Assembly (NCBI GenBank): GCA_964618455.1
Contig: CAZUAQ010000026.1
Location: 1 to 64,000 of the forward strand
Direction of reading: 5' to 3'
Source of the DNA: CAZUAQ01 sp964618455
GTDB lineage: Bacteria > Planctomycetota > Phycisphaerae > UBA1845 > PWPN01
DNA: 64,000 nucleotides
Part shown: one piece after another, positions 47,510 to 56,845 of the stretch
How the letters are laid out: every line of letters begins with the position of its first letter
How positions within the stretch are numbered: position 1 is the first letter of the stretch
Program-made: the position numbers and the translations under genes
The notes under the pieces: model-generated
Database searches by the model: none
What the model was told of the DNA's origin: nothing
Seen by the model: only the letters and a program-made list of their open reading frames with translations

Positions 47510-49375
47510 CTACGGCATCGCCTCGGAGGTATCCGGTCTCGCGGGTTCAAGTGCCAACACCGTTCGATCGTCTCGAGCGCGGGGTGATGTCCCTATGGAC
47601 GATCGACCTGTCCGCCGACCTGGGAGTTGACCCAGATACATACCGAGCCGCAGTGTCTTGAGTTGCGCATACAACTTCACATCATCCAGACCAGTCAAAT
47701 CCACGTTGTCGAGCATATCGAAACGCCAACCTGTAGAGGAGTTACCCCGTGGTGGCCACAAGCCGAATTGGTTGGCATCACGAGGAACGAGAAGCACGAA
47801 CTCGGACTCATCGTAGTCACGCCATCGAATCGTGCCCGAATTGTGGTGAATACGTGGATCGAGCAGGCTGGACTGTGCATCCGAAATCCCTATCCCGGCC
47901 CCAAAGGATCGCCTGTATGAAATACGCAAGTGCTCAGGGACGGGAAGCTGATCGTCCTTGATCTCGGTGATCTCGAATTGCTCCTCCGTGTCCACCACGA
48001 ACCGCGCTCGACAGAGATGATCGAGCCGCAATACCCATTCGTCGTCGGACTTCCACAAAAAAAGGGGCCATTGGAACCGACTGTTGAATACTCCGCCGTC
48101 TGGCTGATCCGGATACGGTACGATTTCAAGCTCACCCGGCACACGAGGTAATTGATATCGCCCCCGCGCGTCGGTTCGTACGATCAAGTCGCCCGTTTCG
48201 AGGGGGTAAGGTCGATAGGTCTTCAGGTCGGAATGCCAGGGGCCGGGGCTGCCGTCCATACTCGCTCGAATCACACCACCTTGAATCGGTGTATTCGCAT
48301 CCGCTCGTACGACACCGGTAAAGGCCATAGGATCATCACGAAAACGCAGAGTGATCTCCTCGTGGCGTGTGTCGACGTGAATGGGTTCGAAGGCGTCATG
48401 GAAGCCACTGTATCGCATTCGTCCGCTCGCATCGGGACCGGCGGGATAGCGGAGCCAAACCGTCAAATCACCCGGGGGAAGACCGTGTACGGGTGATGGC
48501 TTGAAGGGGGAGATGGTCTGATGCCTGCCAATGTATACCTCTTCCAACTGATCGTAAATCTCGACATCACGCTTCTTGCCGAAGACCAGGAGAACGTTGC
48601 CCATGACCTCGCGATCCCAGTTCCAGTCCGGAGGCATCTCCACGCGAACGGTGTACTTCGAATCGTATTCGACCGGGATGCGGAGTGTCTCGGACAGCCC
48701 CACCTGCTGAAGAGCGACGATACGATGCCAGTACCCTTCACGGCTGGCGCACTCATCGGATTGGATCGGTAACTTCCCGGTTATCCGGTAGACTCCCAAA
48801 GGCAGAGGGCCGGTCTCCAACCAGCCATCCCGGCCCGTGTAGAATGTTCCTTCGAAGTCGTCACCGTCGATGGTTCTCAGGTGGATGGCATACTGGCCCT
48901 GAGGGGCGCCGCTCCCTTCTTCATAACAGTAGACGTGAAGTTCCGGCGGACGTGGGGGCGCAGTGCCGGACTCGACGGAGTCAAGCTTCTCCGCCAGCGC
49001 CGCCAATTGCTGATTGGTGGATTCGGTAATGCGAGACATGTGCTCGCTGATATCATTCGCGCTGGACCAGGAGAAGTAGACGGTGGCGGCGGTGCCGGCC
49101 GCGACGACGATCATGCAGATGGCGAGAATGCGTTGAAACATGAGAAGTTCCCCGAGGTGAACGCGACGAAGTTCGCGTGCAATCTGTTTCGGGTCGCCGA
49201 ACGCGCGTTCGGCTTCGACCCACGGCTGCTCCAATCCTGCCTCTTCGTTTTCCTCGGCGTGACACGCCAGGTGATCACCGATCTCGTCGGCAATGTCCTC
49301 GCGCAACCGATCCGGACCGCGCACGTGCCCGGTGATCCGCTCCACGAATGCGTTGCGAAAGTCCCCTGGAGTCAT
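47510..49375 (-). CDS. membrane protein with HAAS/permease-prefix-like N-terminus and beta-sandwich domains
   Basis: Residues about 5-75 resemble the short helical domain that precedes membrane proteins controlled by PadR regulators (FVERITGHVRGPDRLREDIADEIGDHL; EAERAFGDPKQIARELRRVH). A single membrane helix follows at about 80-102. The remainder would lie outside, with beta-sandwich stretches of carboxypeptidase-regulatory type (PLGVYRITGKLP; FTGVVRADANTPIQGGVIRA then DARGRYQLPRVPGELEI). It has 621 residues. It starts 63 bases after the PadR gene, so the regulator probably controls it. Function unknown. The extracellular part could be a sensor or structural domain. Confidence 0.78.
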   Translation of the reverse strand: MTPGDFRNAFVERITGHVRGPDRLREDIADEIGDHLACHAEENEEAGLEQPWVEAERAFGDPKQIARELRRVHLGELLMFQRILAICMIVVAAGTAATVYFSWSSANDISEHMSRITESTNQQLAALAEKLDSVESGTAPPRPPELHVYCYEEGSGAPQGQYAIHLRTIDGDDFEGTFYTGRDGWLETGPLPLGVYRITGKLPIQSDECASREGYWHRIVALQQVGLSETLRIPVEYDSKYTVRVEMPPDWNWDREVMGNVLLVFGKKRDVEIYDQLEEVYIGRHQTISPFKPSPVHGLPPGDLTVWLRYPAGPDASGRMRYSGFHDAFEPIHVDTRHEEITLRFRDDPMAFTGVVRADANTPIQGGVIRASMDGSPGPWHSDLKTYRPYPLETGDLIVRTDARGRYQLPRVPGELEIVPYPDQPDGGVFNSRFQWPLFLWKSDDEWVLRLDHLCRARFVVDTEEQFEITEIKDDQLPVPEHLRISYRRSFGAGIGISDAQSSLLDPRIHHNSGTIRWRDYDESEFVLLVPRDANQFGLWPPRGNSSTGWRFDMLDNVDLTGLDDVKLYAQLKTLRLGMYLGQLPGRRTGRSSIGTSPRARDDRTVLALEPARPDTSEAMP

Positions 49376-49438
49376 GCATCTCCTTGTACCGCATCTCCCA
49401 GAAAAGCGCGGCGGACCGAGGGTGCGTCCCGTCGTCGG

Positions 49439-49798
49439 TCAAATCGCTTGCGGTGCAATACCAGCGCGTCCGGCGGAGAGCACCCGTTCGACCGCCAGGC
49501 TGAACGCCTGCCACTCCTGCTTGCGGCGGGCGAGTTCCTTAAGCCCCTTCTCGCTGATCTCGTAATACTTACGCCGCCGCCCGGCGTCGGTCTTCTCCCA
49601 GAACGCCTTGAGCAGGCCATCCCGCTCCAGCTTGTGCAGCGCCGGGTAGAGGCTGCCTTCACGCAGGTCGAAATACCCCTGTGTCTGGGCGTTGACCTGC
49701 TTACAGATCTCATAGCCGTACCGGGGCCGATGGGAAATGACCTCCAGGAGCATGGTGGTCAGCGTGCCGCGAACGAGGTCGGGATTGGTGGACATCAT
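49439..49798 (-). CDS. PadR-family transcriptional regulator
   Basis: The 119-residue winged-helix protein matches PadR: LVRGTLTTMLLEVISHRPRYGYEICKQ, LREGSLYPALHKLERDGLL and GRRRKYYEISEKGLKEL. PadR regulators repress an adjacent gene and respond to a ligand. Here the adjacent gene is the HAAS-like membrane protein. Possible operator sequence lies in the AT-rich upstream stretch around 49831-49850, but no exact ATGT/ACAT pair was confirmed. A second ATG three bases inside could also start it. Confidence 0.92.
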   Translation of the reverse strand: MMSTNPDLVRGTLTTMLLEVISHRPRYGYEICKQVNAQTQGYFDLREGSLYPALHKLERDGLLKAFWEKTDAGRRRKYYEISEKGLKELARRKQEWQAFSLAVERVLSAGRAGIAPQAI

Positions 49799-50194
49799 TG
49801 GACCCTCTGAGTGTGCCTTGGCTGTCTAGGTATAATATACATCGACAATCTTGGTATGGCAAACGTAAATGACACAATGTGGACTCTCGCCGAGGCTCAT
49901 CAGGGCACCGGTGTTCCAAGCCCGGGGCTGTCATGCCTAGCTGTCAGGATGGCACGTTTTCGGTCCGGGCTGCCACGGTGGCATGAGCAGCGGGTGTCGT
50001 GCAACCCTGGGAATGGTAGTCTAAGATTATATTTTGATTGGGGTTAAGTTCAATGGCCGGGAAGGTGCCCGCCGTGGCACCCGTCTTGCTATCTCGGACC
50101 CGGGTGAGGGGATTCCCCATCAGGACTTTTGTAAGTGGCTTCGGGCCGCGTCAGGCCCGGGGATCCGCAAGCGGTTGACAGGAGAACGACCATC
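49799..50194. promoter_or_regulatory. divergent region between padR-type gene and groEL1
   Basis: TATAAT lies at 49831-49836 in an AT-rich stretch. TGCCACGGTGGCA (49971-49983) is a near-perfect palindrome. A short hairpin GGTGCC/GGCACC lies at 50064-50081, in what would be the groEL1 leader. The CIRCE element (TTAGCACTC-N9-GAGTGCTAA) is not present, so HrcA-type control is not visible. Confidence 0.45.
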
Positions 50195-51829
50195 ATGGCG
50201 GCGAAACAACTGGTATTCGAGGAGGACGCGAGGCATCGGCTGCTGAGCGGCGTGGAAAAACTGGCCCGGGCGGTCAAATCGACGCTGGGCCCTCGCGGGC
50301 GGAACGCGGTGATCGACAAGGGCTGGGGATCTCCCAATGTCACGAAAGACGGCGTGACGGTGGCGGAGGAGGTCGACCTCACGGACAAGTACGAGAACAT
50401 GGGCGCCCAGCTCGTGAAAGAGGCGGCGACGAAGACAAGCGATGCCGCCGGTGACGGCACGACCTCGGCGACGGTGCTGGCGGAAGCCATCTACCGGGAA
50501 GGCCTGAAAAATGTGGTAGCCGGCGCCGATGCCATGGCGCTGTGTCGCGGCATCGGCAAGGCTGTGACGGCGGTGGTCGAGGAACTCGGCACGCTCGCCA
50601 AGCCCGTCAAGGTGTCGAAGAAGGACGACGTGGTCAACGTCGGCTCGATCTCCGCCAACAACGACCGGGCCATCGGTGAACTGCTGGCCGAGTGCTTCGA
50701 GAAGGTCGGCTCCGACGGTGTCATCACCGTCGAGGAAGGCAAGTCGGCCGAAACCTATTATGATCTCGTCGAGGGCATGCAGTTCGATCGCGGCTTCCTG
50801 AGCCCCCACTTCGTGACCGATCCCGACGCGATGGAATGCCTGCTCAACAAGCCGTACATCCTCATCTACGAAGAGAAGATCTCGAACATTCAGAAGCTGG
50901 TGCCCCTGCTCGAGAAGGTGGCCAAGGCCAAGCGTCCGTTGCTGATTATTGCCGAGGACGTCGAGGGCGAAGCGCTGGCGACGCTGGTGGTCAACAAGCT
51001 GCGCGGCATCGTGGACGTATGTGCGGTCAAGGCGCCGGGTTACGGTGATCGTCGCAAGGCCATGCTGCAGGACATCGCGATCCTCACCGGCGGCAAATGC
51101 ATCATGAAGGACCTCGGCCTCGAACTGGACAAGGTCGCGATTGCCGATCTCGGCCAGGCCAAGAAGGTCCGCATCGACAACGACAACACGACGGTCATCG
51201 AGGGTGTGGGCGACAGCAAGGAAATCAAGGCCCGTACCGAGCAGATCCGCAACGAGATCGAGGTCACGACGAGCGACTACGATCGCGAGAAACTGCAGGA
51301 GCGTCTGGCGAAGCTGTCCGGCGGTGTGGCGCAGATCAACGTCGGTGCCGCCACCGAGACCGAACTGAAGGAGAAGAAGGCCCGCATCGAAGACGCCCTT
51401 CACGCGACCCGCGCCGCTATTCAGGAAGGCATCGTGCCGGGCGGCGGTGTGGCGCTGGTCCGTTGCATTCCCGCACTGGACAAGGTGAAAGCCAAGGGCG
51501 ACGAGAAGACCGGTGTGGAGATCGTTCGCAAGGCGCTGTCCGCGCCGCTGCGTCAGATCGCGGCGAACGCAGGCAAGGAGGGCGGCGTCGTCCTCGCCAA
51601 GATCCAGGCCAAGACGGGTTCGTTCGGCTACAACGCCGATACCGACGAGTACACCGACCTGGTCAAGGACGGCGTGCTCGATCCGGCCAAGGTGGTGCGT
51701 ACCGCGCTGCAGAACGGCAGCAGCGTGGCCCGTGTGCTGCTCAGCACGGACTGCATCGTGACCGAGAAGCCCAAGGATGACGACGATGACGGCGGACCGG
51801 GCATGGATGACATGGATGGCATGATGTAA
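50195..51829 (+). CDS. groEL: chaperonin GroEL, copy 1
   Basis: The 60-kDa chaperonin subunit folds proteins in a double ring with GroES. ATG 50195 has AGGAG about ten bases upstream. The ATP-binding TLGPRGRNAV and catalytic AGDGTTSATVLAEA (Asp corresponding to Asp87) are present. The C-terminal acidic run ends GGPGMDDMDGMM, which resembles the flexible GGM tail. The upstream frame is open but lacks a site. This copy is the less canonical of the two in the window (for example VAEEVDLTDKYENMGAQLVKEAATKTSDAAG), but it keeps the tail. Confidence 0.95.
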   Translation: MAAKQLVFEEDARHRLLSGVEKLARAVKSTLGPRGRNAVIDKGWGSPNVTKDGVTVAEEVDLTDKYENMGAQLVKEAATKTSDAAGDGTTSATVLAEAIYREGLKNVVAGADAMALCRGIGKAVTAVVEELGTLAKPVKVSKKDDVVNVGSISANNDRAIGELLAECFEKVGSDGVITVEEGKSAETYYDLVEGMQFDRGFLSPHFVTDPDAMECLLNKPYILIYEEKISNIQKLVPLLEKVAKAKRPLLIIAEDVEGEALATLVVNKLRGIVDVCAVKAPGYGDRRKAMLQDIAILTGGKCIMKDLGLELDKVAIADLGQAKKVRIDNDNTTVIEGVGDSKEIKARTEQIRNEIEVTTSDYDREKLQERLAKLSGGVAQINVGAATETELKEKKARIEDALHATRAAIQEGIVPGGGVALVRCIPALDKVKAKGDEKTGVEIVRKALSAPLRQIAANAGKEGGVVLAKIQAKTGSFGYNADTDEYTDLVKDGVLDPAKVVRTALQNGSSVARVLLSTDCIVTEKPKDDDDDGGPGMDDMDGMM

Positions 51830-51903
51830 GCCCCGGACGCAGAAAACATAGAGGCAAGACCGCGGGTTGCGAGCCCGCATGAATCGAGACAGCGCATAAA
51901 CGA

Positions 51904-51915
51904 TATTCCGGAATA
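51904..51915. promoter_or_regulatory. 12-base palindrome before groES
   Basis: TATTCCGGAATA is a perfect palindrome in the 107-base gap between groEL1 and groES. A GC-rich hairpin (GCGGG/CCCGC, around 51872-51888) precedes it. It may be a protein-binding site for groES expression. Confidence 0.4.
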
Positions 51916-51936
51916 AGGAATCAGGAGATAGACGCG

Positions 51937-52236
51937 ATGGCAAAGAAACCCAACATCAAGCCGCTGGATGACCGCATTCTGGTGGAGCAGAGCGAGGCGG
52001 AAGAGACGACGGCGGGCGGCATTGTCCTGCCGGACAGCGCGAAGGAAAAGCCGCAGCGAGGGAAGGTCGTGGCGACGGGACCGGGTCGGCTGCTGGACAG
52101 CGGCGATCGCGGCGGGCTCAGCGTGAAGGTCGGCGACGAAGTGTTCTACGGCAAGTACGCCGGCTCGGAAGTGAGCGTCAATGGTGGCACGTACATGATC
52201 CTTCGGGAAAGCGATGTTCTGGCGGTGATTGACTGA
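51937..52236 (+). CDS. groES: co-chaperonin GroES
   Basis: The 99-residue protein has the GroES core: IKPLDDRILVEQ, AEETTAGGIVLPDSAKEKPQ, VKVGDEVFYGKYAG and YMILRESDVLAVI. It forms the lid of the GroEL cage. AGGAG is ten bases before the ATG. It sits between the two groEL genes, so it may serve both. Confidence 0.97.
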   Translation: MAKKPNIKPLDDRILVEQSEAEETTAGGIVLPDSAKEKPQRGKVVATGPGRLLDSGDRGGLSVKVGDEVFYGKYAGSEVSVNGGTYMILRESDVLAVID

Positions 52237-52285
52237 CGTCGGGCGAAGTGAGACGACAATCGCACAAAGCGAGGAGTAGACAGTT

Positions 52286-53893
52286 ATGCCCAAGCAAATG
52301 ATGTTTGAAAACGCCGCCCGGCAGGAGATTCTCGACGGGTTGTCCAAATTGGCAGCGGTCGTGAAGGTGACGATGGGCCCGACGGGTCGCAACGTCATCC
52401 TGCAGAAGTCGTTCGGTTCCCCGCGGGTGACCAAGGACGGCGTCTCGGTCAGCAAGGAGATCGAACTGCCCGAGCCCTTCGAGAACATGGGCGCGAAGAT
52501 GTGCAACGAGGTGGCCAGCAAGACGAGCGACGTGGCGGGCGACGGCACGACCACCGCGACGGTACTGGCCGAATCGATCTTCCGCGAAGGCCTCAAGAAC
52601 GTGACCGCCGGGGCGAACCCGATGGCCATCAAGCGCGGCATCGACCTCGCCGTCACGGCGGCGGTGGACAGCATTCGCAACATGGCGGTGAAGGTGAAGG
52701 GCGACGATATCGCCAAGGTCGGCACCATCAGTGCCAACGGTGACGAGGAAGTCGGCAAGCTGCTTGCCGATGCCCTCAAAGAGGTCGGCACGGAAGGTAT
52801 CGTCGAGATCGAAGAGGGCAAGAGCCTCGAGACCGAGAAAGAGGTCGTCGAGGGGATGCAGTTCGACAAGGGCTACATCTCGCCCTACTTCATGACGAAC
52901 CCGAACACGCTCGAGTGCGTCTTCGAGGACGCCTACATCCTGATCATGGAGAAGAAGGTCTCCAACGTGCGGGACATCGTGCCGCTGCTGGAGAAGACGA
53001 TGACCGCCGGCAAGCCGCTGCTGATCATTGCCGAGGACGTCGAGGGAGAAGCCCTGGCGGCGCTGGTGGTGAACAAGTTGCGCGGTACGCTGAACGTGTG
53101 TGCGGTCAAGGCGCCGGGCTTCGGCGATCGCCGCAAGGCCCTGCTGGGCGACATCGGCATTCTCACCGCCGGTCAGCCGATCAGCGAAGACCTCGGCATC
53201 AAGCTGGAAAACGTCGAGGTGAATCAACTCGGCACCGCGAAGAAGGTCGTCATCACCAAGGATTCAACGACGATCATCGAGGGCGGCGGCAAGAAGACCG
53301 ACATCAAGGGCCGTTGTGATCAATTGCGCATGATGATCGAGAAGACGACCAGCGACTACGATCGCGAGAAGCTCCAGGAGCGGCTGGCGAAACTCGCCGG
53401 TGGTGTTGCGATCATCCGCGTCGGCGGCGCGACCGAGACCGAGGTCAAGGAGCGCAAGGACCTGGTGGACGACGCCTTTCACGCGACTCGCGCGGCCATG
53501 GAAGAGGGCGTCGTGCCCGGTGGCGGCGTGGTCTTTCTGCGTGCGATCGAAGCCGTGAACAAGGCGCGCGACAAGGCGCGCGGCGACGAGAAGATCGGCT
53601 GCGACATCATCACGCGGGCGCTGGAGGCGCCGACACGTCAGATCGTGGACAATTGCGGTCGCGACGGCGCGGTGGTGGTCAGTGAGATTCTCGAGAAGTC
53701 CGGATCCTACGGCTACGATGCCCGCAAGGGCGAATTCGTGGACATGGTGAAGGCGGGAATCATCGATCCGGCGAAGGTGGCGCGAACGGCTCTGGAGAAC
53801 GCCGCCAGCGTGGCCGGGCTGATGCTGACCACGCAGGTCCTCGTCACCGACCTGAAGGACGAGAAGAAGGAGATCGCCAACGCCGTACGCTGA
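52286..53893 (+). CDS. groEL: chaperonin GroEL, copy 2
   Basis: The 535-residue second chaperonin has TMGPTGRNVI, the catalytic AGDGTTTATVLAESIF and the GGGVVFLRA nucleotide-region motif. It ends KDEKKEIANAVR, so the GGM-type tail is absent. It is close to standard GroEL over most of its length (GMQFDKGYISPYF, for example). It lies 49 bases after groES and shares its direction. The absence of the tail suggests altered cage function or specialised clients. Confidence 0.95.
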   Translation: MPKQMMFENAARQEILDGLSKLAAVVKVTMGPTGRNVILQKSFGSPRVTKDGVSVSKEIELPEPFENMGAKMCNEVASKTSDVAGDGTTTATVLAESIFREGLKNVTAGANPMAIKRGIDLAVTAAVDSIRNMAVKVKGDDIAKVGTISANGDEEVGKLLADALKEVGTEGIVEIEEGKSLETEKEVVEGMQFDKGYISPYFMTNPNTLECVFEDAYILIMEKKVSNVRDIVPLLEKTMTAGKPLLIIAEDVEGEALAALVVNKLRGTLNVCAVKAPGFGDRRKALLGDIGILTAGQPISEDLGIKLENVEVNQLGTAKKVVITKDSTTIIEGGGKKTDIKGRCDQLRMMIEKTTSDYDREKLQERLAKLAGGVAIIRVGGATETEVKERKDLVDDAFHATRAAMEEGVVPGGGVVFLRAIEAVNKARDKARGDEKIGCDIITRALEAPTRQIVDNCGRDGAVVVSEILEKSGSYGYDARKGEFVDMVKAGIIDPAKVARTALENAASVAGLMLTTQVLVTDLKDEKKEIANAVR

Positions 53894-54095
53894 GGCACGA
53901 CCCTGGAATCGATCAAGCACGGATATCAACCACCGCAATCGCGGTGCGGGATCCAAGAATCGCCGGCCCGGAGCACCGACCTCGGAGGAAGTCATTCTGA
54001 ACTCAGGGCGGTGGTCCGGGCCGTTCGATATATTTTGCCGGAAGAGTTCGATGGCGACGGCGGAGACTGGTTTTCCAGAATAGCACAGACGTGAG

Positions 54096-55250
54096 ATGAA
54101 CGTGGCGGAACAGCGCGATTATTACGAAGTCCTGGGTGTGGATCGCCAAGCGTCCGCCGATGAAATCAAGCGTGCTTACCGCAAATCCGCGTTGAAATTC
54201 CATCCGGATCGCAATCCCGGCGACGCCGAGGCTGAGGCGAAGTTCAAGGAGGCCGCCGAGGCCTACGAGGTGCTCTCGGACAGCGAGAAGCGCCAGCGTT
54301 ACGACCGCTTCGGTCACCAGGGTGTCCGCGGCGCCGGGGTCCATGACTTCTCGGGCATGGGCGTCGAAGATATTTTCTCGATGTTCAACGACATCTTCGG
54401 TGGCAACGTGGGCGGCTTCGGTGGTGGCGGGCGTCGGCGGCGCGGTGGTGTCGACCTCGAGATGGAGATCCAGTTGACCCTGGAGGAGATCGCCGAGGGC
54501 GTCGAGAAGAGTATCGAATTCGATCGCCACGATCCCTGTTCAGCGTGCGGCGGAAGCGGCAGTGAGCCCGGCTCCGAGAAGCGGATCTGCCCGAGCTGTG
54601 GTGGTTACGGCCAGGTCGAGCAGTCGTCCGGATTCGGCGCGTTGTTCGGGCGCGTCATCACCACCTGCCCGGGCTGCAAAGGCAAGGGCTCGCTGATCGT
54701 GACGCCGTGCAAGTCATGCAGAGGTTCCGGTCGCGAGCGGGTGCACCGCAAGCTGAGTGTCAACATCCCCGCCGGGATCGCCGAGGGGCAGGGCATTCGC
54801 GTCAATGGAGAGGGCGAACCCAGCGAGAACGGAAGCGCCCGGGGCGACCTTCACGTGTTCGTGCGTATCGCCAAGCATCCGTTTTTCGAGCGACACGGGC
54901 GCGACTTGGTCTGCCGTGTCCCGATCAGCTTTGCTCAGGCGGCGCTGGGCGCTAAAGTGGAAGTGCCGAGCTTGAAAGGGCGGATCGACCTCAAGATTCC
55001 GCCCGGGACGGATCACGGCAAGATGTTCCGCCTGGGCGGGAAGGGCTTGCCGGACCTGCGCAGCGGGCAGTACGGCGACGAGATCGTTCAGGTCTGGATC
55101 GAAGTGCCGAAGAAGCTCGACAAGCGCCAGGAGGAGTTGTTGCGGCAGTATGCCGAATCCGAGGACAAGTCGGTGCTGCCGGAATCGAAAGGTTTCTTCG
55201 ACCGGCTGGCGGACTTTTTCTCCGGGGGCGGCCACGATGAAGAGAAGTGA
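54096..55250 (+). CDS. dnaJ: chaperone DnaJ
   Basis: The 384-residue co-chaperone stimulates DnaK. It has the J domain with His36-Pro37-Asp38 (FHPDRNPGD), a Gly-rich stretch at about 95-118, and four zinc-finger repeats (CSACGGSG, CPSCGGYG, CPGCKGKG, CKSCRGSG). The C-terminal substrate-binding domains follow (VSIPAGIAEGQG-like; IDLKIPPGTDHGKMFRLGGKGLP). The gene follows groEL2 by about 200 bases and precedes grpE, while dnaK itself is not in the window. Confidence 0.97.
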   Translation: MNVAEQRDYYEVLGVDRQASADEIKRAYRKSALKFHPDRNPGDAEAEAKFKEAAEAYEVLSDSEKRQRYDRFGHQGVRGAGVHDFSGMGVEDIFSMFNDIFGGNVGGFGGGGRRRRGGVDLEMEIQLTLEEIAEGVEKSIEFDRHDPCSACGGSGSEPGSEKRICPSCGGYGQVEQSSGFGALFGRVITTCPGCKGKGSLIVTPCKSCRGSGRERVHRKLSVNIPAGIAEGQGIRVNGEGEPSENGSARGDLHVFVRIAKHPFFERHGRDLVCRVPISFAQAALGAKVEVPSLKGRIDLKIPPGTDHGKMFRLGGKGLPDLRSGQYGDEIVQVWIEVPKKLDKRQEELLRQYAESEDKSVLPESKGFFDRLADFFSGGGHDEEK

Positions 55251-55303
55251 ACTGAGATGAGCAGCGAGAGTCGGTGGATCGCGAAGAGTCAGGGCAACGC
55301 AAG

Positions 55304-55918
55304 ATGAGTGAGGACAAGGGAAAGATCGTCATTCCGAGCGAAGAGGAAGTGGAGCAGTTCGGCAAGTCCGACGACGAGGGGACGACCCCGGAGCCGACGG
55401 CCGAGGAATCCAGTGAAGGGCAGGCGTCCAGTTCCGAGGCGCCCGATGACTGGAAGGACAAGTTTCTCCGTGCGAAGGCGGAACTCGTCAACTACCAGCG
55501 CCGTGCGGAGAAGGATCGCAGCGACGCGCTCAAGTACGCCAACGCCGGGCTGATTCGTGCGTTACTGCCGGTCATCGACGACCTCGAACGCGTCGTGGAG
55601 AAAAGCGACGAGCACACCGACAGTGCCGACGCCATTCGCGAGGGGGTCAAGTTGACGCTGGACAACCTGCTCAAGGTGCTGAACCAGTACGAGGTCAAGG
55701 TGATTGATTGCGCCGGGCAGGAGTTCGACCCCGCCTGCCACGAAGCGATGATGGAACAGCCCTCGGCGGAGCACCCGCACCGGACGGTTCTCCAGGAGTT
55801 GAGCAAGGGATACCGCCTTCATGATCGCGTCTTGCGGCCGAGCAAGGTGATCGTGTCGAAGGGTGAGCCGGCGCCTGAGGCCGAAGGCGATGAACCTTCC
55901 GAGGATGACGCCTCCTGA
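55304..55918 (+). CDS. grpE: nucleotide exchange factor GrpE
   Basis: GrpE releases ADP from DnaK. The 204-residue protein has an acidic N-terminal tail and a long helix (DDWKDKFLRAKAELVNYQRRAEKD). The C-terminal beta-domain has FDPACHEAMMEQPSAEHPH and VLQELSKGYRLHDRVLRPSKVIVSKG, the GrpE signature. ATG 55304 is chosen; a GTG 30 bases upstream is the alternative. It follows dnaJ by 53 bases. Confidence 0.95.
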   Translation: MSEDKGKIVIPSEEEVEQFGKSDDEGTTPEPTAEESSEGQASSSEAPDDWKDKFLRAKAELVNYQRRAEKDRSDALKYANAGLIRALLPVIDDLERVVEKSDEHTDSADAIREGVKLTLDNLLKVLNQYEVKVIDCAGQEFDPACHEAMMEQPSAEHPHRTVLQELSKGYRLHDRVLRPSKVIVSKGEPAPEAEGDEPSEDDAS

Positions 55919-55960
55919 GGCGTGCCTTCACGCCACAGGCGCGTAAACAAGGAGCAATGC

Positions 55961-56290
55961 ATGCCGACCTATGAATACGAGTGCGAAGCCTGCGGGCATG
56001 GATTTGAAGAGTTTCAATCCATTACCGCCAAGCCGATCAAGAAGTGTCCCTCCTGCGGCAAACCGAAGGTCAAGCGATTGATCGGCACAGGCTCGGGCAT
56101 CATCTTCAAGGGTTCGGGCTTCTACCAGACGGACTACCGCAGCGAGAATTACAAGAAGGCCGCCCAGGCCGAGTCCGAGGCCACCTCCGGCAAGAAGGAG
56201 AAGAAGAGCGACGCGTCATCCAAAGGCGCGAGCGAGACCAAGAGCGGTGGCGACACCTCCTCCGGATCCAGCAAAAGCGAAACTTCCTGA
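55961..56290 (+). CDS. FmdB-type zinc-ribbon protein
   Basis: The 109-residue protein begins with the FmdB/CxxC_CxxC zinc ribbon: MPTYEYECEACGHGFEEFQS, cysteines 8 and 11, then KKCPSCGKPKVKRLIG, cysteines 29 and 32. GSGFYQTDY follows and is typical of the family. The C-terminal half is a Ser/Lys/Gly-rich disordered tail. AAGGAGC before ATG 55961 sets the start. The family is of unclear role, often next to translation or chaperone genes. Confidence 0.88.
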   Translation: MPTYEYECEACGHGFEEFQSITAKPIKKCPSCGKPKVKRLIGTGSGIIFKGSGFYQTDYRSENYKKAAQAESEATSGKKEKKSDASSKGASETKSGGDTSSGSSKSETS

Positions 56291-56295
56291 CGATC

Positions 56296-56541
56296 ATGCC
56301 CACACTGCACTGCCCCATCTGCCAACGGACGGTTGCGTACGAGACGAGAGACCAGATACCGCACCGTCCGTTCTGCTCATCCCGCTGCCGCGCTGTCGAC
56401 CTGGGCCGATGGTTCAACGAGGAATACCGCATCAGTGAGGAAGTGCCGGAGCCGTCGGCGGATTCTGAGGAATACGAGGAACAGCGTTTCGGCAGGGCGG
56501 CCGGAGACGGCGGACGGTTCATCGATGATCCCCAACGATAG
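56296..56541 (+). CDS. yacG: DNA gyrase inhibitor YacG-like zinc protein
   Basis: The 81-residue protein has the YacG zinc finger with cysteines 6, 9, 27 and 31 (LHCPICQRTV, FCSSRCRAVDLGRWFNEEYRI). YacG binds GyrB in Escherichia coli and limits gyrase. The acidic tail is variable. It starts 6 bases after the preceding gene's stop, so co-translation is likely. Confidence 0.9.
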   Translation: MPTLHCPICQRTVAYETRDQIPHRPFCSSRCRAVDLGRWFNEEYRISEEVPEPSADSEEYEEQRFGRAAGDGGRFIDDPQR

Positions 56542-56845
56542 CCCCCTTGCTTACGGGTCCCTTTTCGACATTTGAAGTTGTGAGGCAGGTTGGGCCCTTT
56601 GCCGATCGGTCGAGCGCTGCGTGGTCTCGGCGCGTCGCATGTGGCCGGTTGCTCGGCGGACGGCGCGGTCTATAATGGCGTTCATGTTCGATGGCGCGGG
56701 TCGCCCGAGTGGGTGATGATCTCCACAACAGGGTATTCTCGATTACGAAGGCGGACGCGAAGGACCGCGCCACTTCGCGCGAACGCGACCATGACTCGGG
56801 ACTCGACAAACTCCGGGCCCACCGGAGCAAAGGGAGGATCCACTG
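56542..56845. other. intergenic region with a weak TTCGCG inverted repeat
   Basis: CGCGAAG (56756-56762) and CTTCGCG (56773-56779) form a short inverted repeat related in sequence to the elements at 36013 and 41892. No other feature or small gene is supported in these 304 bases. Confidence 0.4.

Noticed and set aside
49799..50194. CIRCE element before groEL1
   Set aside because: The expected TTAGCACTC-N9-GAGTGCTAA was not found; only other short palindromes are present.
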